NCBI GenBank assembly: GCA_014378125.1
Contig: JACMOG010000684.1
Span: 1 to 11,516, forward strand
DNA: 11,516 bases
Reading direction: 5' to 3'
From: Vitreoscilla sp.
GTDB taxonomy: Bacteria; Pseudomonadota; Gammaproteobacteria; Burkholderiales; Burkholderiaceae
Each line of letters starts with the position of its first letter. The first letter of the stretch is position 1. Below are positions 1 through 6,420 of this stretch, in pieces. The position numbers and the translations under genes are program-made. Under the pieces are notes generated by a model. It had not been told where the DNA came from and ran no database searches. It saw only the letters and a list, made by a program, of their open reading frames with translations.

Positions 1-6
1 GGCTGC

Positions 7-57
7 CCTCCCGCCGCGCCGCCGCGGATGGGGGGCCCCCCTCCTTCGCGCGGGAGG
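7..57. repeat. Nested inverted repeats at window edge
   Basis: The arms CCTCCCGC (7-14) and GCGGGAGG (50-57) are exact reverse complements. Between them lies a perfect 12-base palindrome of six G followed by six C (30-41). No convincing reading frame covers this stretch. It may be the end of a dispersed repeat or a terminator of a gene outside the window. The window edge prevents a firmer call. Confidence 0.35.
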
Positions 58-87
58 CGGCGGGGGTGCCCAAGCGAGGTAAGCCAC

Positions 88-118
88 CGGGGTCTGGCCC
101 CGTCGGGGCCAGACCCCG
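88..118. terminator. Perfect 14-bp hairpin just after ybeY
   Basis: The arm GGGGTCTGGCCCC (89-101) and the arm GGGGCCAGACCCC (105-117) are perfect reverse complements, closed by a 3-base loop, with one more C-G pair outside. It starts 4 bases after the ybeY stop codon, so it is well placed to end the ybeZ-ybeY transcript. There is no T-tract on either side, so it may instead act as an RNA-stabilising hairpin or be a copy of a dispersed palindromic repeat. Confidence 0.5.
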
Positions 119-122
119 CACT

Positions 123-575
123 TCAGGCGTACGGATCCGCGAACCCCAACCCCGCCAGCACCTCGGTCTCGCGCGCCTCCATGCACGCGGCCTCCGGCCC
201 GTCGTCTTCGTGGTCGTAGGGCTGCGCGTGCAGCGTGCCGTGCACCAGCAGGTGCGCGTAGTGGGCGACGAGGTCGATCTGCTGCTCCTTCGCCTCGCGC
301 TCGACCACCGACGCGCACAGCACCAGGTCGGCCTCGAGCTCGGGCTCCTGCACGTAGTCGAAGGTGAGCACGTTGGTGGCGTAGTCCTTGTGGCGGTAGT
401 CGCGGTTCAGCGCGCGGCCCTCGTCGGCGCCGGCGATGCGCACGGTGGTCGTGGCGGGCAGCTCGAGGCCGGCCCGGATCCAGCGGGCCACCTTGTGGCG
501 CGGCAGCAGCGCGCGGTGCGCCGGGTCGGCGAACTGCAGGCTCAGCTGCAGGTGGGGCAACGCGGTGCGGACCAT
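123..575 (-). CDS. ybeY: Endoribonuclease / rRNA maturation factor YbeY
   Basis: This encodes a 150-residue protein of the YbeY (UPF0054) family, a metal-dependent single-strand endoribonuclease needed for 16S rRNA 3' end maturation and ribosome quality control in the cytoplasm. The diagnostic three-histidine metal site [11 protein letters not shown] is visible, with H112, H116 and H122 as ligands. The block [16 protein letters not shown] (58-73) is the other family hallmark. Length is typical. The usual small residue (often Gly) before YDH is Pro119 here. The ATG at 575-573 overlaps the upstream ybeZ stop by one base (TGATG), so translation is probably coupled, as expected for the conserved ybeZ-ybeY pair. 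A perfect hairpin follows the stop codon closely. Confidence 0.96.
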   Translation of the reverse strand: MVRTALPHLQLSLQFADPAHRALLPRHKVARWIRAGLELPATTTVRIAGADEGRALNRDYRHKDYATNVLTFDYVQEPELEADLVLCASVVEREAKEQQIDLVAHYAHLLVHGTLHAQPYDHEDDGPEAACMEARETEVLAGLGFADPYA

Positions 576-1666
576 CAGGAACGTCCTCCGCGGGTGCTGC
601 GCCGGCCTTCCTGGAAGGTGGCCGGTGCCTGTGCCGGGGCCTGTGCCTGTGCCGGCGCCGGGCGCTGCACCGGCGCGGCGGCCGTGGCGTCGTCGCCCCG
701 CGCCGCGGCGGCCTCGTAGGCCTCCACGATGCGCGCCACCAGGGGATGGCGCACGACGTCGGCCGCGCCGAAGACCGTCGACGCGATGCCCGCCACGTTG
801 CGAAGGATCTCCGACGCGTCGGCCAGGCCGCTGCGCGCGCCGCGCGGCAGGTCGACCTGCGTGAGGTCGCCCGTGACCACGGCCTTGGTGCCGAAGCCGA
901 TGCGCGTGAGGAACATCTTCATCTGCTCGGGCGTGGCGTTCTGCGCCTCGTCGAGGATCACGAAGGCGTGGTTCAGCGTGCGCCCGCGCATGAACGCGAG
1001 CGGCGCGATCTCGATGGCACCGCGCTCGAACGCCTTGGTGACGCGCTCGTAGCCCATCAGGTCGTGCAGCGCGTCGTACAGCGGGCGCAGGTACGGGTCG
1101 ACCTTCTGCGACAGGTCGCCGGGCAGGAAGCCCAGGCGCTCGCCGGCCTCCACCGCGGGGCGCGTGAGCACGATGCGCTGCACGCTGGCGCGCTCCAGCG
1201 CGTCGACCGCGCAGGCCACCGCGAGGAAGGTCTTGCCGGTGCCGGCCGGGCCCAGGCCGAGGGTGATGTCGTGCGACAGGATCTGGCGCAGGTACTGCAC
1301 CTGGTTGGGCGTGCGGCCGATCAGGTTGGAGCGCCGCGTGTGCAGCACGATCTCGCCGCCGGCCGCGGCCTCGGCCGGCGCCACCGGCTTGGCGTGGCCT
1401 TGGATCACGTCGCGCTGCGCGTCGTAGAGCATCAGCTGCAGCTGCTCCTCGTCGATCGGGCGGCCGCTGCGTTCGTACAGCGCCTCGATGAGCGCCAGCG
1501 CGCGCGGCGCCTGCAGCTTGCCGCCCTCCACGCGGAAGTGCTCCTGGCGGCGGCTGACGATCACGTTCAGGCCCTGCTCGATGGCGCGCAGGTTCTCGTC
1601 GAGGGCGCCGCACACATGGGCGAGACGTTCGTTGTCGGGCGGGGAAAAGGCGCGGCGGACGATCAC
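575..1666 (-). CDS. ybeZ: PhoH-like ATPase YbeZ (PhoL)
   Basis: This is a PhoH-family P-loop ATPase, a cytoplasmic partner of YbeY in RNA metabolism. Walker A is GPAGTGKT (residues 139-146 counted from the chosen start) and Walker B is VILDEAQN (236-243). The KH-like N-terminal segment and the block [17 protein letters not shown] are typical of the family. I chose the GTG at 1666-1664 because the protein then begins (M)[14 protein letters not shown], which matches how family members start. An in-frame ATG at 1711 would add 15 residues that do not look like the family. The protein is 363 residues. The C-terminus has a low-complexity Pro/Ala/Gln tail encoded by a 13-bp direct repeat (625-637 and 643-655). 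It is divergent from ruvA and its stop overlaps the ybeY start. Confidence 0.93.
   Translation of the reverse strand: MIVRRAFSPPDNERLAHVCGALDENLRAIEQGLNVIVSRRQEHFRVEGGKLQAPRALALIEALYERSGRPIDEEQLQLMLYDAQRDVIQGHAKPVAPAEAAAGGEIVLHTRRSNLIGRTPNQVQYLRQILSHDITLGLGPAGTGKTFLAVACAVDALERASVQRIVLTRPAVEAGERLGFLPGDLSQKVDPYLRPLYDALHDLMGYERVTKAFERGAIEIAPLAFMRGRTLNHAFVILDEAQNATPEQMKMFLTRIGFGTKAVVTGDLTQVDLPRGARSGLADASEILRNVAGIASTVFGAADVVRHPLVARIVEAYEAAAARGDDATAAAPVQRPAPAQAQAPAQAPATFQEGRRSTRGGRS
625..655. repeat. 13-bp direct repeat coding the YbeZ Pro/Ala/Gln tail
   Basis: GTGCCTGTGCCGG occurs at 625-637 and again at 643-655, an 18-base (six-codon) period. On the minus strand it encodes the Pro-Ala-Gln-rich stretch near the YbeZ C-terminus. 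An in-frame period means copy-number change would lengthen or shorten the tail without a frameshift. Confidence 0.7.
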
Positions 1667-1713
1667 GGGGTCTTGTCTTGTTCGTTTGATGTCCGAAGAT
1701 TGTCGGCGCATTC

Positions 1714-1719
1714 GATAAT
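1714..1719 (+). promoter_or_regulatory. Candidate -10 element of ruvA (leaderless start)
   Basis: GATAAT differs from the TATAAT consensus at one position and is followed by exactly six bases before the ruvA ATG at 1726. Transcription would then start at or next to the A of the start codon. No Shine-Dalgarno sequence precedes ruvA. No clear -35 hexamer is seen at the normal spacing, so this remains an inference. Confidence 0.45.
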
Positions 1720-1725
1720 CGCCGC

Positions 1726-2298
1726 ATGATCGGTCGTCTCACGGGCATCGTCGCGGAAAAGGCCCCTCCGCAAATCCTGGTGGACGTGCAGGGCGTCGGC
1801 TACGAGGTGGACGTGCCCATGAGCACGTTCTGCAACCTGCCGGGGCTGGGCGAGCGCGTCACGTTGCTCACCCACTTCGTGGTGCGCGAGGACGCGCAGC
1901 AGTTGTTCGCGTTCCTCACCGAAGCGGAGCGTGCCACCTTCCGGCTGCTGATCAAGATCTCCGGCGTGGGGCCGCGCACGGCGCTGGGCATCCTGTCGGG
2001 CCTCTCGGTGAACGACCTCGCCGGCGCCGTGGCGCGCCAGGAGGGCGGCCGGCTGCAGAAGGTGCCGGGCATCGGCAAGAAGACGGCCGAACGCCTGCTG
2101 CTGGAACTCAAGGGCAAGCTGGGCCCCGAACTCGGCGCCGGCGCCGTGGTCATCGCCAACGACGCCCAGGGCGACATCGTGCAGGCGCTGATCGCGCTGG
2201 GCTACAACGAGAAGGAGGCCGCGATGGCGATGAAGGGCCTGCCCAAGGACGTCGGCGTGTCCGACGGCATCAAGCAGGCGATGAAGGCGCTTTCCTGA
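1726..2298 (+). CDS. ruvA: Holliday junction branch migration protein RuvA
   Basis: RuvA is the tetrameric DNA-binding subunit that recognises four-way junctions and loads the RuvB motor. The 190-residue length is normal. The N-terminal OB-fold begins [20 protein letters not shown]. Domain II has two helix-hairpin-helix motifs, around [15 protein letters not shown] (76-90) and [13 protein letters not shown] (113-125). The C-terminal domain III, which contacts RuvB, spans about 148-190 ([15 protein letters not shown]). There is no Shine-Dalgarno sequence; a GATAAT hexamer ends six bases before the ATG. Unlike the classical operon, ruvB is not directly downstream: a copper chaperone gene on the opposite strand lies between them. 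I find no CTGT-N8-ACAG LexA box in the upstream gap. Confidence 0.97.
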   Translation: MIGRLTGIVAEKAPPQILVDVQGVGYEVDVPMSTFCNLPGLGERVTLLTHFVVREDAQQLFAFLTEAERATFRLLIKISGVGPRTALGILSGLSVNDLAGAVARQEGGRLQKVPGIGKKTAERLLLELKGKLGPELGAGAVVIANDAQGDIVQALIALGYNEKEAAMAMKGLPKDVGVSDGIKQAMKALS

Positions 2299-2303
2299 TG
2301 CCT

Positions 2304-2345
2304 GGGTGCCTGGTCTTGCATGTACTCGTGCTAGACCTGGCACCC
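2304..2345. terminator. Hairpin between convergent ruvA and copper chaperone genes
   Basis: The arms GGGTGCCTGGTCT (2304-2316) and AGACCTGGCACCC (2333-2345) pair at 12 of 13 positions, with one T-T mismatch, around a 16-base loop that can itself form a short stem. It sits between two convergent stop codons, 5 bases after each, so it could serve as a bidirectional terminator. No T-tract is present. It may also be a member of a dispersed palindromic repeat family. Confidence 0.55.
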
Positions 2346-2350
2346 ACTGA

Positions 2351-2776
2351 CTAAAGAACCAACTTGGCGGTCGCCTTGACATCAACAGTCTGCCGCTTCC
2401 CCGCAGCATCCTCGATCACCAGCGTGATCGGCACCACGTCGCCGAACTTCACCGGCGCCTTCAGCCCCATCAGCATCATGTGATATGCCCCGGCCTTCAG
2501 CTCCACCGGCTTGCCCGCGGGCAGCGGCAGCGCGTCGACCGGCCGCATCTTCATCACGTCGCCCACCATCTTCATCTCGTGCACCTCCACCGAGGCGGCG
2601 ATGGGCGAGCTGGCCGACACCAGCTTGCCGCCCTGCGCGGACGTGATGGTCATGAAGGCGCCGGTGACGGTCTGCTGGGCGACGGTGGTGCGCACCCAGG
2701 GCTTGTCGACGGTGACCTGCGCGTGGGCGGCGGACGCGACCAGCGTCGCGGCCAGGAAGAAGGCGGATTTGTTCAT
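2351..2776 (-). CDS. Periplasmic copper chaperone, PCu(A)C family
   Basis: This is a 141-residue exported protein. The first 19 residues form a Sec signal peptide (MNKSAFFLAATLVASAAHA, cleavage likely after AHA). The mature part carries the exact Cu(I) motif of the family, H-X10-M-X21-H-X-M: H66, M77, H99 and M101. PCu(A)C proteins hold Cu(I) in the periplasm and help deliver it to the CuA site of cytochrome c oxidase, often with a Sco partner; no Sco gene is next to it here. The gene is convergent with ruvA and divergent from ruvB, so it is probably monocistronic. There is no Shine-Dalgarno sequence, and a TACGAT hexamer lies seven bases before the ATG. Confidence 0.93.
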   Translation of the reverse strand: MNKSAFFLAATLVASAAHAQVTVDKPWVRTTVAQQTVTGAFMTITSAQGGKLVSASSPIAASVEVHEMKMVGDVMKMRPVDALPLPAGKPVELKAGAYHMMLMGLKAPVKFGDVVPITLVIEDAAGKRQTVDVKATAKLVL

Positions 2777-2783
2777 GGCGGCA

Positions 2784-2789
2784 ATCGTA
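2784..2789 (-). promoter_or_regulatory. Candidate -10 element of the copper chaperone gene
   Basis: On the minus strand TACGAT (4 of 6 to TATAAT) is followed by seven bases and then the ATG at 2776. The spacing would put the transcription start at the start codon, as proposed for the neighbouring ruvA and ruvB. The match is modest and no -35 is evident. Confidence 0.3.
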
Positions 2790-2838
2790 AGCGAGACGAG
2801 TTGGAACGGTTGCCGCCCCGAACGTTCCCGGCCGGCGT

Positions 2839-2844
2839 CATAAT
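2839..2844 (+). promoter_or_regulatory. Candidate -10 element of ruvB (leaderless start)
   Basis: CATAAT (5 of 6 to TATAAT) is followed by six bases and the ruvB ATG at 2851, the same geometry as at ruvA (ATAATC, five bases, ATG in both). No Shine-Dalgarno is present in between. A GAACGTTC palindrome (2820-2827) lies just upstream in the divergent gap. No -35 hexamer at normal spacing is recognisable. Confidence 0.45.
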
Positions 2845-2850
2845 CACTGC

Positions 2851-3936
2851 ATGTCCATACAGACCGACGATTTCAGCGGCGCCGGTGCTCGCGATCCGAA
2901 ACCGGCCCGGGTCATCGGCGCCAATCCCGCGTCGCCCAACGAAGAGGTGATGGAACGCGCGCTGCGGCCCAAGCGCATGCACGACTACGTCGGCCAGGTG
3001 AAGGCGCGCGAACAGCTCGACATCTTCATCGGCGCCGCCCGCAAGCGCTCCGAGTCGCTCGACCACGTGCTGCTGTTCGGCCCGCCGGGCCTGGGCAAGA
3101 CCACGCTGTCGCACATCATCGCGGCCGAACTGGGCGTCAACCTGCGCCAGACGTCGGGCCCGGTGCTGGAGAAGCCGAAAGACCTCGCGGCCATCCTCAC
3201 CGGCCTCGAGCGCAACGACGTGCTGTTCATCGACGAGATCCACCGCCTGTCGCCGGTGGTCGAGGAGATCCTGTACCCGGCGCTGGAAGACTTCCAGATC
3301 GACATCATGATCGGCGACGGCCCGGCCGCGCGCTCGATCAAGCTCGACCTGCAGCCGTTCACGCTGGTGGGCGCCACCACGCGCGCCGGCATGCTCACCA
3401 ACCCGCTGCGCGACCGCTTCGGCATCGTGGCGCGGGTGGAGTTCTACACGCCCGAGGAGCTGGCCCGCATCGTCACGCGATCCGCCGGCCTGCTGGGCGT
3501 GCCCATCGACCCCGAAGGCGCGCACGAGCTCGCGCGCCGTTCGCGCGGCACGCCGCGCATCGCCAACCGGCTGCTGCGCCGCGTGCGCGACTACGCCGAA
3601 GTCAAGGCGCAGGGCCGCATCACGGTGCCGGTGGCCAACCTGGCGCTGGCCATGCTCGATGTCGATCCGCAGGGCTTCGACGTGATGGACCGCAAGCTGC
3701 TCGAGGCCATCGTGCACCGCTTCGACGGCGGGCCCGTGGGCCTGGACAACGTGGCCGCGGCCATCGGCGAGGAAGCGGGCACGATCGAGGACGTCATCGA
3801 GCCCTATCTCATCCAGCAGGGTTATCTGCAGCGCACACCGCGCGGGCGCATCGCCACGATCGCGGCGTACCGCCACCTGGGCCTGGCGCCGCCGGCACGG
3901 GCGGGCATCGACCTGTTCGGACTGCCGCCCGAATAG
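2851..3936 (+). CDS. ruvB: Holliday junction branch migration helicase RuvB
   Basis: RuvB is the hexameric AAA+ motor that drives branch migration with RuvA. The 361-residue protein has Walker A GPPGLGKT (77-84), Walker B LFIDEIH (125-131), sensor 1 with the arginine finger in GATTRAG (174-180, R178), the [10 protein letters not shown] block after it, and sensor 2 in [12 protein letters not shown] (233-244). The C-terminal winged-helix DNA-binding domain ends with [12 protein letters not shown]. All parts expected of an active enzyme are present. It is transcribed from its own gap, 74 bases from the divergent copper chaperone gene, rather than from a ruvAB operon. A REP-like hairpin follows 25 bases after the stop. 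Confidence 0.98.
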   Translation: MSIQTDDFSGAGARDPKPARVIGANPASPNEEVMERALRPKRMHDYVGQVKAREQLDIFIGAARKRSESLDHVLLFGPPGLGKTTLSHIIAAELGVNLRQTSGPVLEKPKDLAAILTGLERNDVLFIDEIHRLSPVVEEILYPALEDFQIDIMIGDGPAARSIKLDLQPFTLVGATTRAGMLTNPLRDRFGIVARVEFYTPEELARIVTRSAGLLGVPIDPEGAHELARRSRGTPRIANRLLRRVRDYAEVKAQGRITVPVANLALAMLDVDPQGFDVMDRKLLEAIVHRFDGGPVGLDNVAAAIGEEAGTIEDVIEPYLIQQGYLQRTPRGRIATIAAYRHLGLAPPARAGIDLFGLPPE

Positions 3937-3961
3937 CGACCCCGTCATCAATAGCCACCCG

Positions 3962-3989
3962 GTCATCCTGCGCGCAGTCGCAGGATGAC
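3962..3989. repeat. REP-like perfect palindrome after ruvB
   Basis: GTCATCCTGCG (3962-3972) and CGCAGGATGAC (3979-3989) are perfect 11-base reverse complements with a 6-base loop. The element lies between the convergent stop codons of ruvB and the histidine phosphatase gene. It matches the repeat at 11438-11465 at 23 of 28 positions, so it looks like one copy of a dispersed family. It may also act as a bidirectional terminator. Confidence 0.6.
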
Positions 3990-4003
3990 ACGGCAGGTTG
4001 CTG

Positions 4004-4699
4004 TCAGTCGTTTCGAGCTGCCAGCGCCGCCGCGGCCGGCATGCGGTCGGCCGATTCGTCGAGCGTGGGCGCATTCACGTCCAGGTGACCCGTGTCGTTC
4101 CAGCCCACCATCGTCAGGCCCGAGCTGGTGTGCAGCAGCCGGTTGATGGCGGCGTTGTCCAGTTGCCAGATGCGCGGGGCGTCGAGCGGCACGCGGCTGG
4201 CGGCGCGGTAGAGGCAGTCGAGCACGCCGCCGTGGGCCACCAGCACCACGGTCTTGCCTGCGTGGCGCTCGGCGATGCGCAGCGTGGCCTCCACGCAGCG
4301 CGCGTAGAACGCCGTGAGCGACTCGCCGTCGACGCCGGGCCGGAACTCGGGGTCGCGGCTCTTCCAGCGCGCCGACAACTCGGGAAAGCGCTCGGCGACC
4401 TCGGTGTGCGTCAGGCCCTGGAAGCTGCCGAAGCTGCGCTCGCGCAGCGCCGGGTCGAGCTCCAGCGGGATGCGGTTGAAGCCGGCGATGGCTTCGGCGG
4501 TTTCCTTCGCCCGAGCCAGGTCGCTGCTGACGACGACGTCGGGCTGATCGTCGGCGAGCCAGTGCGCCGTGCGGCGCGCCTGTTCGTGCCCGCGCTCGTT
4601 GAGCGGGATGTCCAGCTGCCCCTGCAGGCGGGCCTCGACGTTCCAGGCGGTCTCGCCGTGTCGTACCGCGATCAGTCGCGTGGCTTCGCCATGGCTCAT
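4004..4699 (-). CDS. Histidine phosphatase family protein (phosphoglycerate mutase-like)
   Basis: This 231-residue cytoplasmic protein belongs to the branch 1 histidine phosphatase superfamily. The catalytic signature RHGET is at 13-17 with nucleophile H14, and the remaining pocket residues are visible: R13, R63 in SSDLARAKET, the acid E87 in RERSFGSFQG, and H156 in VAHGG. The family includes cofactor-dependent phosphoglycerate mutases, GpmB-like broad phosphatases and CobC. No cobalamin or glycolysis gene is nearby, so the substrate cannot be assigned. The start ATG lies 19 bases after the DUF1840 stop with a purine-rich GAAAGA in between, so the two probably form an operon. It is convergent with ruvB. 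Confidence 0.9.
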   Translation of the reverse strand: MSHGEATRLIAVRHGETAWNVEARLQGQLDIPLNERGHEQARRTAHWLADDQPDVVVSSDLARAKETAEAIAGFNRIPLELDPALRERSFGSFQGLTHTEVAERFPELSARWKSRDPEFRPGVDGESLTAFYARCVEATLRIAERHAGKTVVLVAHGGVLDCLYRAASRVPLDAPRIWQLDNAAINRLLHTSSGLTMVGWNDTGHLDVNAPTLDESADRMPAAAALAARND

Positions 4700-4718
4700 T
4701 CAGCAGGTCTTTCGAGGT

Positions 4719-5024
4719 TCAGGCGCCCCACACGATGGGTTGCTTCCCCGCGTGCGCGCGTTTCATCATCTCCACCATCGGCCACACGCGCTGGCGCAGG
4801 CTGACCGCGTCGCCGCGCGGGGTGGCATCGTCGCCGTCGCCGGCCGGCTTGGGGCTCTCGGCGGAGACCGCCGCCTCCAGCGCGCTCATGGCGGCCGGCA
4901 TCTGGTCGACCTCGATGATGCCTTGCGGGGACGGGTCCTTGCCGATGAGGCTCAGCACGCGGTCGCCCACCGGCTGGGTCATGATCAGGTCGCCGGTGGC
5001 CTGGCTCTTGAATTTGTACATCAT
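4719..5024 (-). CDS. DUF1840 domain-containing protein
   Basis: This is a small protein of about 101 residues that starts MMYKFKSQATGDLIM, the conserved beginning of the DUF1840 family, which is common in Betaproteobacteria and has no known function. The block PVGDRVLSLIGKDPSPQGIIEVDQMPAAM (split here over residues 18-46) and the C-terminal segment LRQRVWPMVEMMKRAHAGKQPIVWG are also typical. A TTG codon upstream at 5039 is in frame, but the family begins at the Met pair, so I chose the ATG at 5024. The protein is soluble, with no signal or membrane segment. It precedes the histidine phosphatase gene by 19 bases on the same strand. A 10-bp hairpin sits immediately upstream in its leader. Confidence 0.85.
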   Translation of the reverse strand: MMYKFKSQATGDLIMTQPVGDRVLSLIGKDPSPQGIIEVDQMPAAMSALEAAVSAESPKPAGDGDDATPRGDAVSLRQRVWPMVEMMKRAHAGKQPIVWGA

Positions 5025-5045
5025 GGTGGTGTTACCCAAATGAAA

Positions 5046-5069
5046 GCGGCCAAGGGATGCCTTGGCCGC
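5046..5069 (-). terminator. Hairpin followed by T-rich tract on the minus strand
   Basis: GCGGCCAAGG (5046-5055) and CCTTGGCCGC (5060-5069) form a perfect 10-bp stem with a GATG loop. On the minus strand the stem is followed directly by TTTCATTT, so it resembles an intrinsic terminator for transcripts arriving from the DUF883 gene. It also lies 21 bases upstream of the DUF1840 start and may be part of its leader; a GACAAT hexamer (5076-5071) just before it could be a -10 element. Confidence 0.6.
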
Positions 5070-5086
5070 GATTGTCCGCGATCTGC

Positions 5087-5111
5087 TCGACGGTTCACGA
5101 GGAACCGTCGA
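5087..5111 (-). terminator. Second hairpin downstream of the DUF883 gene
   Basis: TCGACGGTTC (5087-5096) and GAACCGTCGA (5102-5111) are perfect 10-base reverse complements around a 5-base loop. The element begins 17 bases after the DUF883 stop on the minus strand. It lacks a T-tract, and the hairpin at 5046-5069 follows, so the two probably act in series to end the DUF883 transcript. Confidence 0.5.
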
Positions 5112-5128
5112 CCGATTCGAGGGGATTC

Positions 5129-5500
5129 TCAGCGATTGCGGCGCACGCGCACCACTTCCACCAGAGCGATGACGGCGGCGCCGACGGCAGCGGCGATCAG
5201 CAGCGACTTGATGGGCTCGTCCTGGACGTAGCCGCGGGTGGACTCGACGGCCTTCTGGCTGCGGTCACGCAGGACGGCGGCCTGCTCGCGGGCGGCGTCG
5301 TAGCCATCGCTGGCGTAGCCACGGGCACGCTCGCTGACGCGCGACAGCAGCGGCTTGGCATCGCCGTAGGCGCTGGCCAGGCCGTCGACGGCGCAGTCGA
5401 TGGCGGCGTGGGCGTCGCGCTCGGCGGCCTTGAGGGCGGCGGCGGCACGGTTGAAGTGTTCGGAGGTGGTGGCGCTGGTGGCGTTCGACAGTTCGGACAT
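5129..5500 (-). CDS. DUF883 (ElaB/YqjD-like) membrane-anchored protein
   Basis: This 123-residue protein has the architecture of the ElaB/YqjD/DUF883 family: a long Ala-rich amphipathic helical region (about 15-90, likely coiled coil), a conserved EPIKSLLIAAAVGAAVIAL segment starting at E95 that forms a single membrane helix (about 97-117), and a basic tail RVRRNR. Family members in E. coli are tail-anchored inner membrane proteins that bind ribosomes in stationary phase and are RpoS-dependent. The start is well supported by AGGAG (5510-5506) five bases before the ATG. About 143 bases upstream lies one copy of the 24-bp motif described at 5644-5667, which may mark its promoter. Two hairpins follow the stop. 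Confidence 0.85.
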   Translation of the reverse strand: MSELSNATSATTSEHFNRAAAALKAAERDAHAAIDCAVDGLASAYGDAKPLLSRVSERARGYASDGYDAAREQAAVLRDRSQKAVESTRGYVQDEPIKSLLIAAAVGAAVIALVEVVRVRRNR

Positions 5501-5643
5501 GTGGGCTCCTGGAGGGTTGGATTTCGCCGCCGCGACCAGGGGGTCGGCCGAAGCATTGAAGAGACGATTGCAGTTTGCGCGACAAGCCGGCTCGCCCCGG
5601 TAGGGCTGGAACGTGCCTGCATGTCAGGCGGCCACGGGCCGCG

Positions 5644-5667
5644 GCGTAGGACAGCGACTACAGGGCA
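5644..5667 (-). promoter_or_regulatory. 24-bp conserved motif, copy A
   Basis: Read on the minus strand this is TGCCCTGTAGT, two variable bases, then CTGTCCTACGC. It is identical to copy B (6421-6444) at 22 of 24 positions; only the central two bases differ. It points toward the DUF883 gene, whose ATG is 143 bases downstream. The motif contains a GTAG-N8-CTAC dyad and a CTGT direct repeat, features of protein binding sites. Function is inferred; a dispersed repeat is the alternative. Confidence 0.5.
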
Positions 5668-5736
5668 ATCAGCATGCGCGCTCGACAGTGCAGGCTGACA
5701 CAAGACCGCGCCGCCTTCGAATGATTGCAACGAGGG

Positions 5737-6213
5737 TCAGTGCGAGCGTTCGCCCGGCTCGCGCGTCGCCAGCGACAGGCAATAGGCCACCAGCTGGTCG
5801 ATGTCGCGGGACTTGTCGAATACGCGGTCGGCCCCACTCGCCAGGCAGCGCGCCTGCATCTCGTCGGTGGCGTAATTGCTGAGCACCACCAGGGCGGCGC
5901 CGGGGCGCTCGCGGCGCGCGGCCGCGATCACGCCCAGCCCGGAGCCGGTGCGCAGGAAGATGTCGATGATCACCAGGTCGCAGCGCTCGCCGTCGGCGTG
6001 CAGCCAGTCGACGGCAACGCGCTCGTCGGCGGCCGTGCCCACCACGTGCACGGGCGCCAGTTCCTCCAGCGCGGCGATGAGGCTCTCGAGCACGATGACG
6101 TTGTCTTCCACCACGTAGGCGTCCAGCGCGCGAACGGGCGCGTCAGGGTCGCCGTTGCGGGCCCGCGGCGTGGCGCCTGTGGCGTTGGCGGTCGCGCCCC
6201 GGGGGTTCATCAT
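5737..6213 (-). CDS. Stand-alone receiver-domain response regulator
   Basis: This 158-residue protein is a CheY-like receiver with no output domain. The acidic pair E36/D37 (VVEDN), the phospho-acceptor D84 (VIIDIFL), the switch Ser112 (VVLSN) and K134 (VFDKS) are all present, so it should be phosphorylatable. About 30 residues of Ala/Arg/Pro-rich sequence precede the domain. Single-domain regulators act by protein contact, for example in phosphorelays or on histidine kinases and motors; no kinase is encoded in the window. The ATG at 6213 overlaps the stop of the small membrane protein ORF upstream by four bases (ATGA), suggesting coupled translation. No terminator hairpin is seen after it, before the 236-base gap to the DUF883 gene. 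Confidence 0.87.
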   Translation of the reverse strand: MMNPRGATANATGATPRARNGDPDAPVRALDAYVVEDNVIVLESLIAALEELAPVHVVGTAADERVAVDWLHADGERCDLVIIDIFLRTGSGLGVIAAARRERPGAALVVLSNYATDEMQARCLASGADRVFDKSRDIDQLVAYCLSLATREPGERSH

Positions 6214-6371
6214 CGGCTCGCCGAAGCGATGGCGGTCGCCTCGGGCACGAGGTCGTGCTGCACGGCGGTGATGAGGAACAACGTGGCCGCTATCGCGATG
6301 ACGACGGGAAACACGTTGCGGACGGAGAGGACGGACATGGCGAAGGCTTTGGCGGGTTGCATTGAAGACAT
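6210..6371 (-). CDS. Small single-pass membrane protein (unknown)
   Basis: This 53-residue ORF starts MSSMQPAKAFAMSV and has one strong hydrophobic helix, VFPVVIAIAATLFLITAV (20-37), followed by a short polar tail. I do not recognise a family. Support comes from its ATGA overlap with the response regulator start and from its position as the first frame downstream of the divergent gap that holds motif copy B. In-frame ATGs at 6362 and 6338 are alternative starts, and no strong Shine-Dalgarno decides between them. A TTGACA hexamer lies across the 6371 start codon; if it were a -35, transcription would begin near 6338 and favour the shortest form. It could be a regulator-linked peptide or a chance frame. 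Confidence 0.5.
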   Translation of the reverse strand: MSSMQPAKAFAMSVLSVRNVFPVVIAIAATLFLITAVQHDLVPEATAIASASR

Positions 6372-6420
6372 GTCAAGGATGCGCCGAATGTTCGGGGCTG
6401 GCTGCCGGCCAGTCCCCCGA

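Noticed and set aside
1667..1711. Upstream ATG start for ybeZ at 1711
   Set aside because: The added residues [15 protein letters not shown] do not resemble family N-termini, and the following GTG gives the expected start. It remains a possible annotation choice.
746..1729. Long plus-strand open frame opposite ybeZ
   Set aside because: It is rich in Arg, Val, Leu, His and Gln in a way typical of the antisense of a GC-rich gene, and the minus strand encodes a clear PhoH ATPase.
2803..2828. GGAACG-N14-CGTTCC and GAACGTTC palindrome upstream of ruvB as an SOS box
   Set aside because: Neither the CTGT-N8-ACAG form nor the GAAC-N4-GTTC form is matched; the spacing is wrong.
2773..4074. 433-codon minus-strand frame opposite ruvB
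   Set aside because: It is a shadow of ruvB with low-complexity antisense composition and no recognisable motif.
5025..5039. TTG start for the DUF1840 gene
   Set aside because: Family members begin at the M-x-YKFKS block, and the ATG at 5024 gives exactly that.
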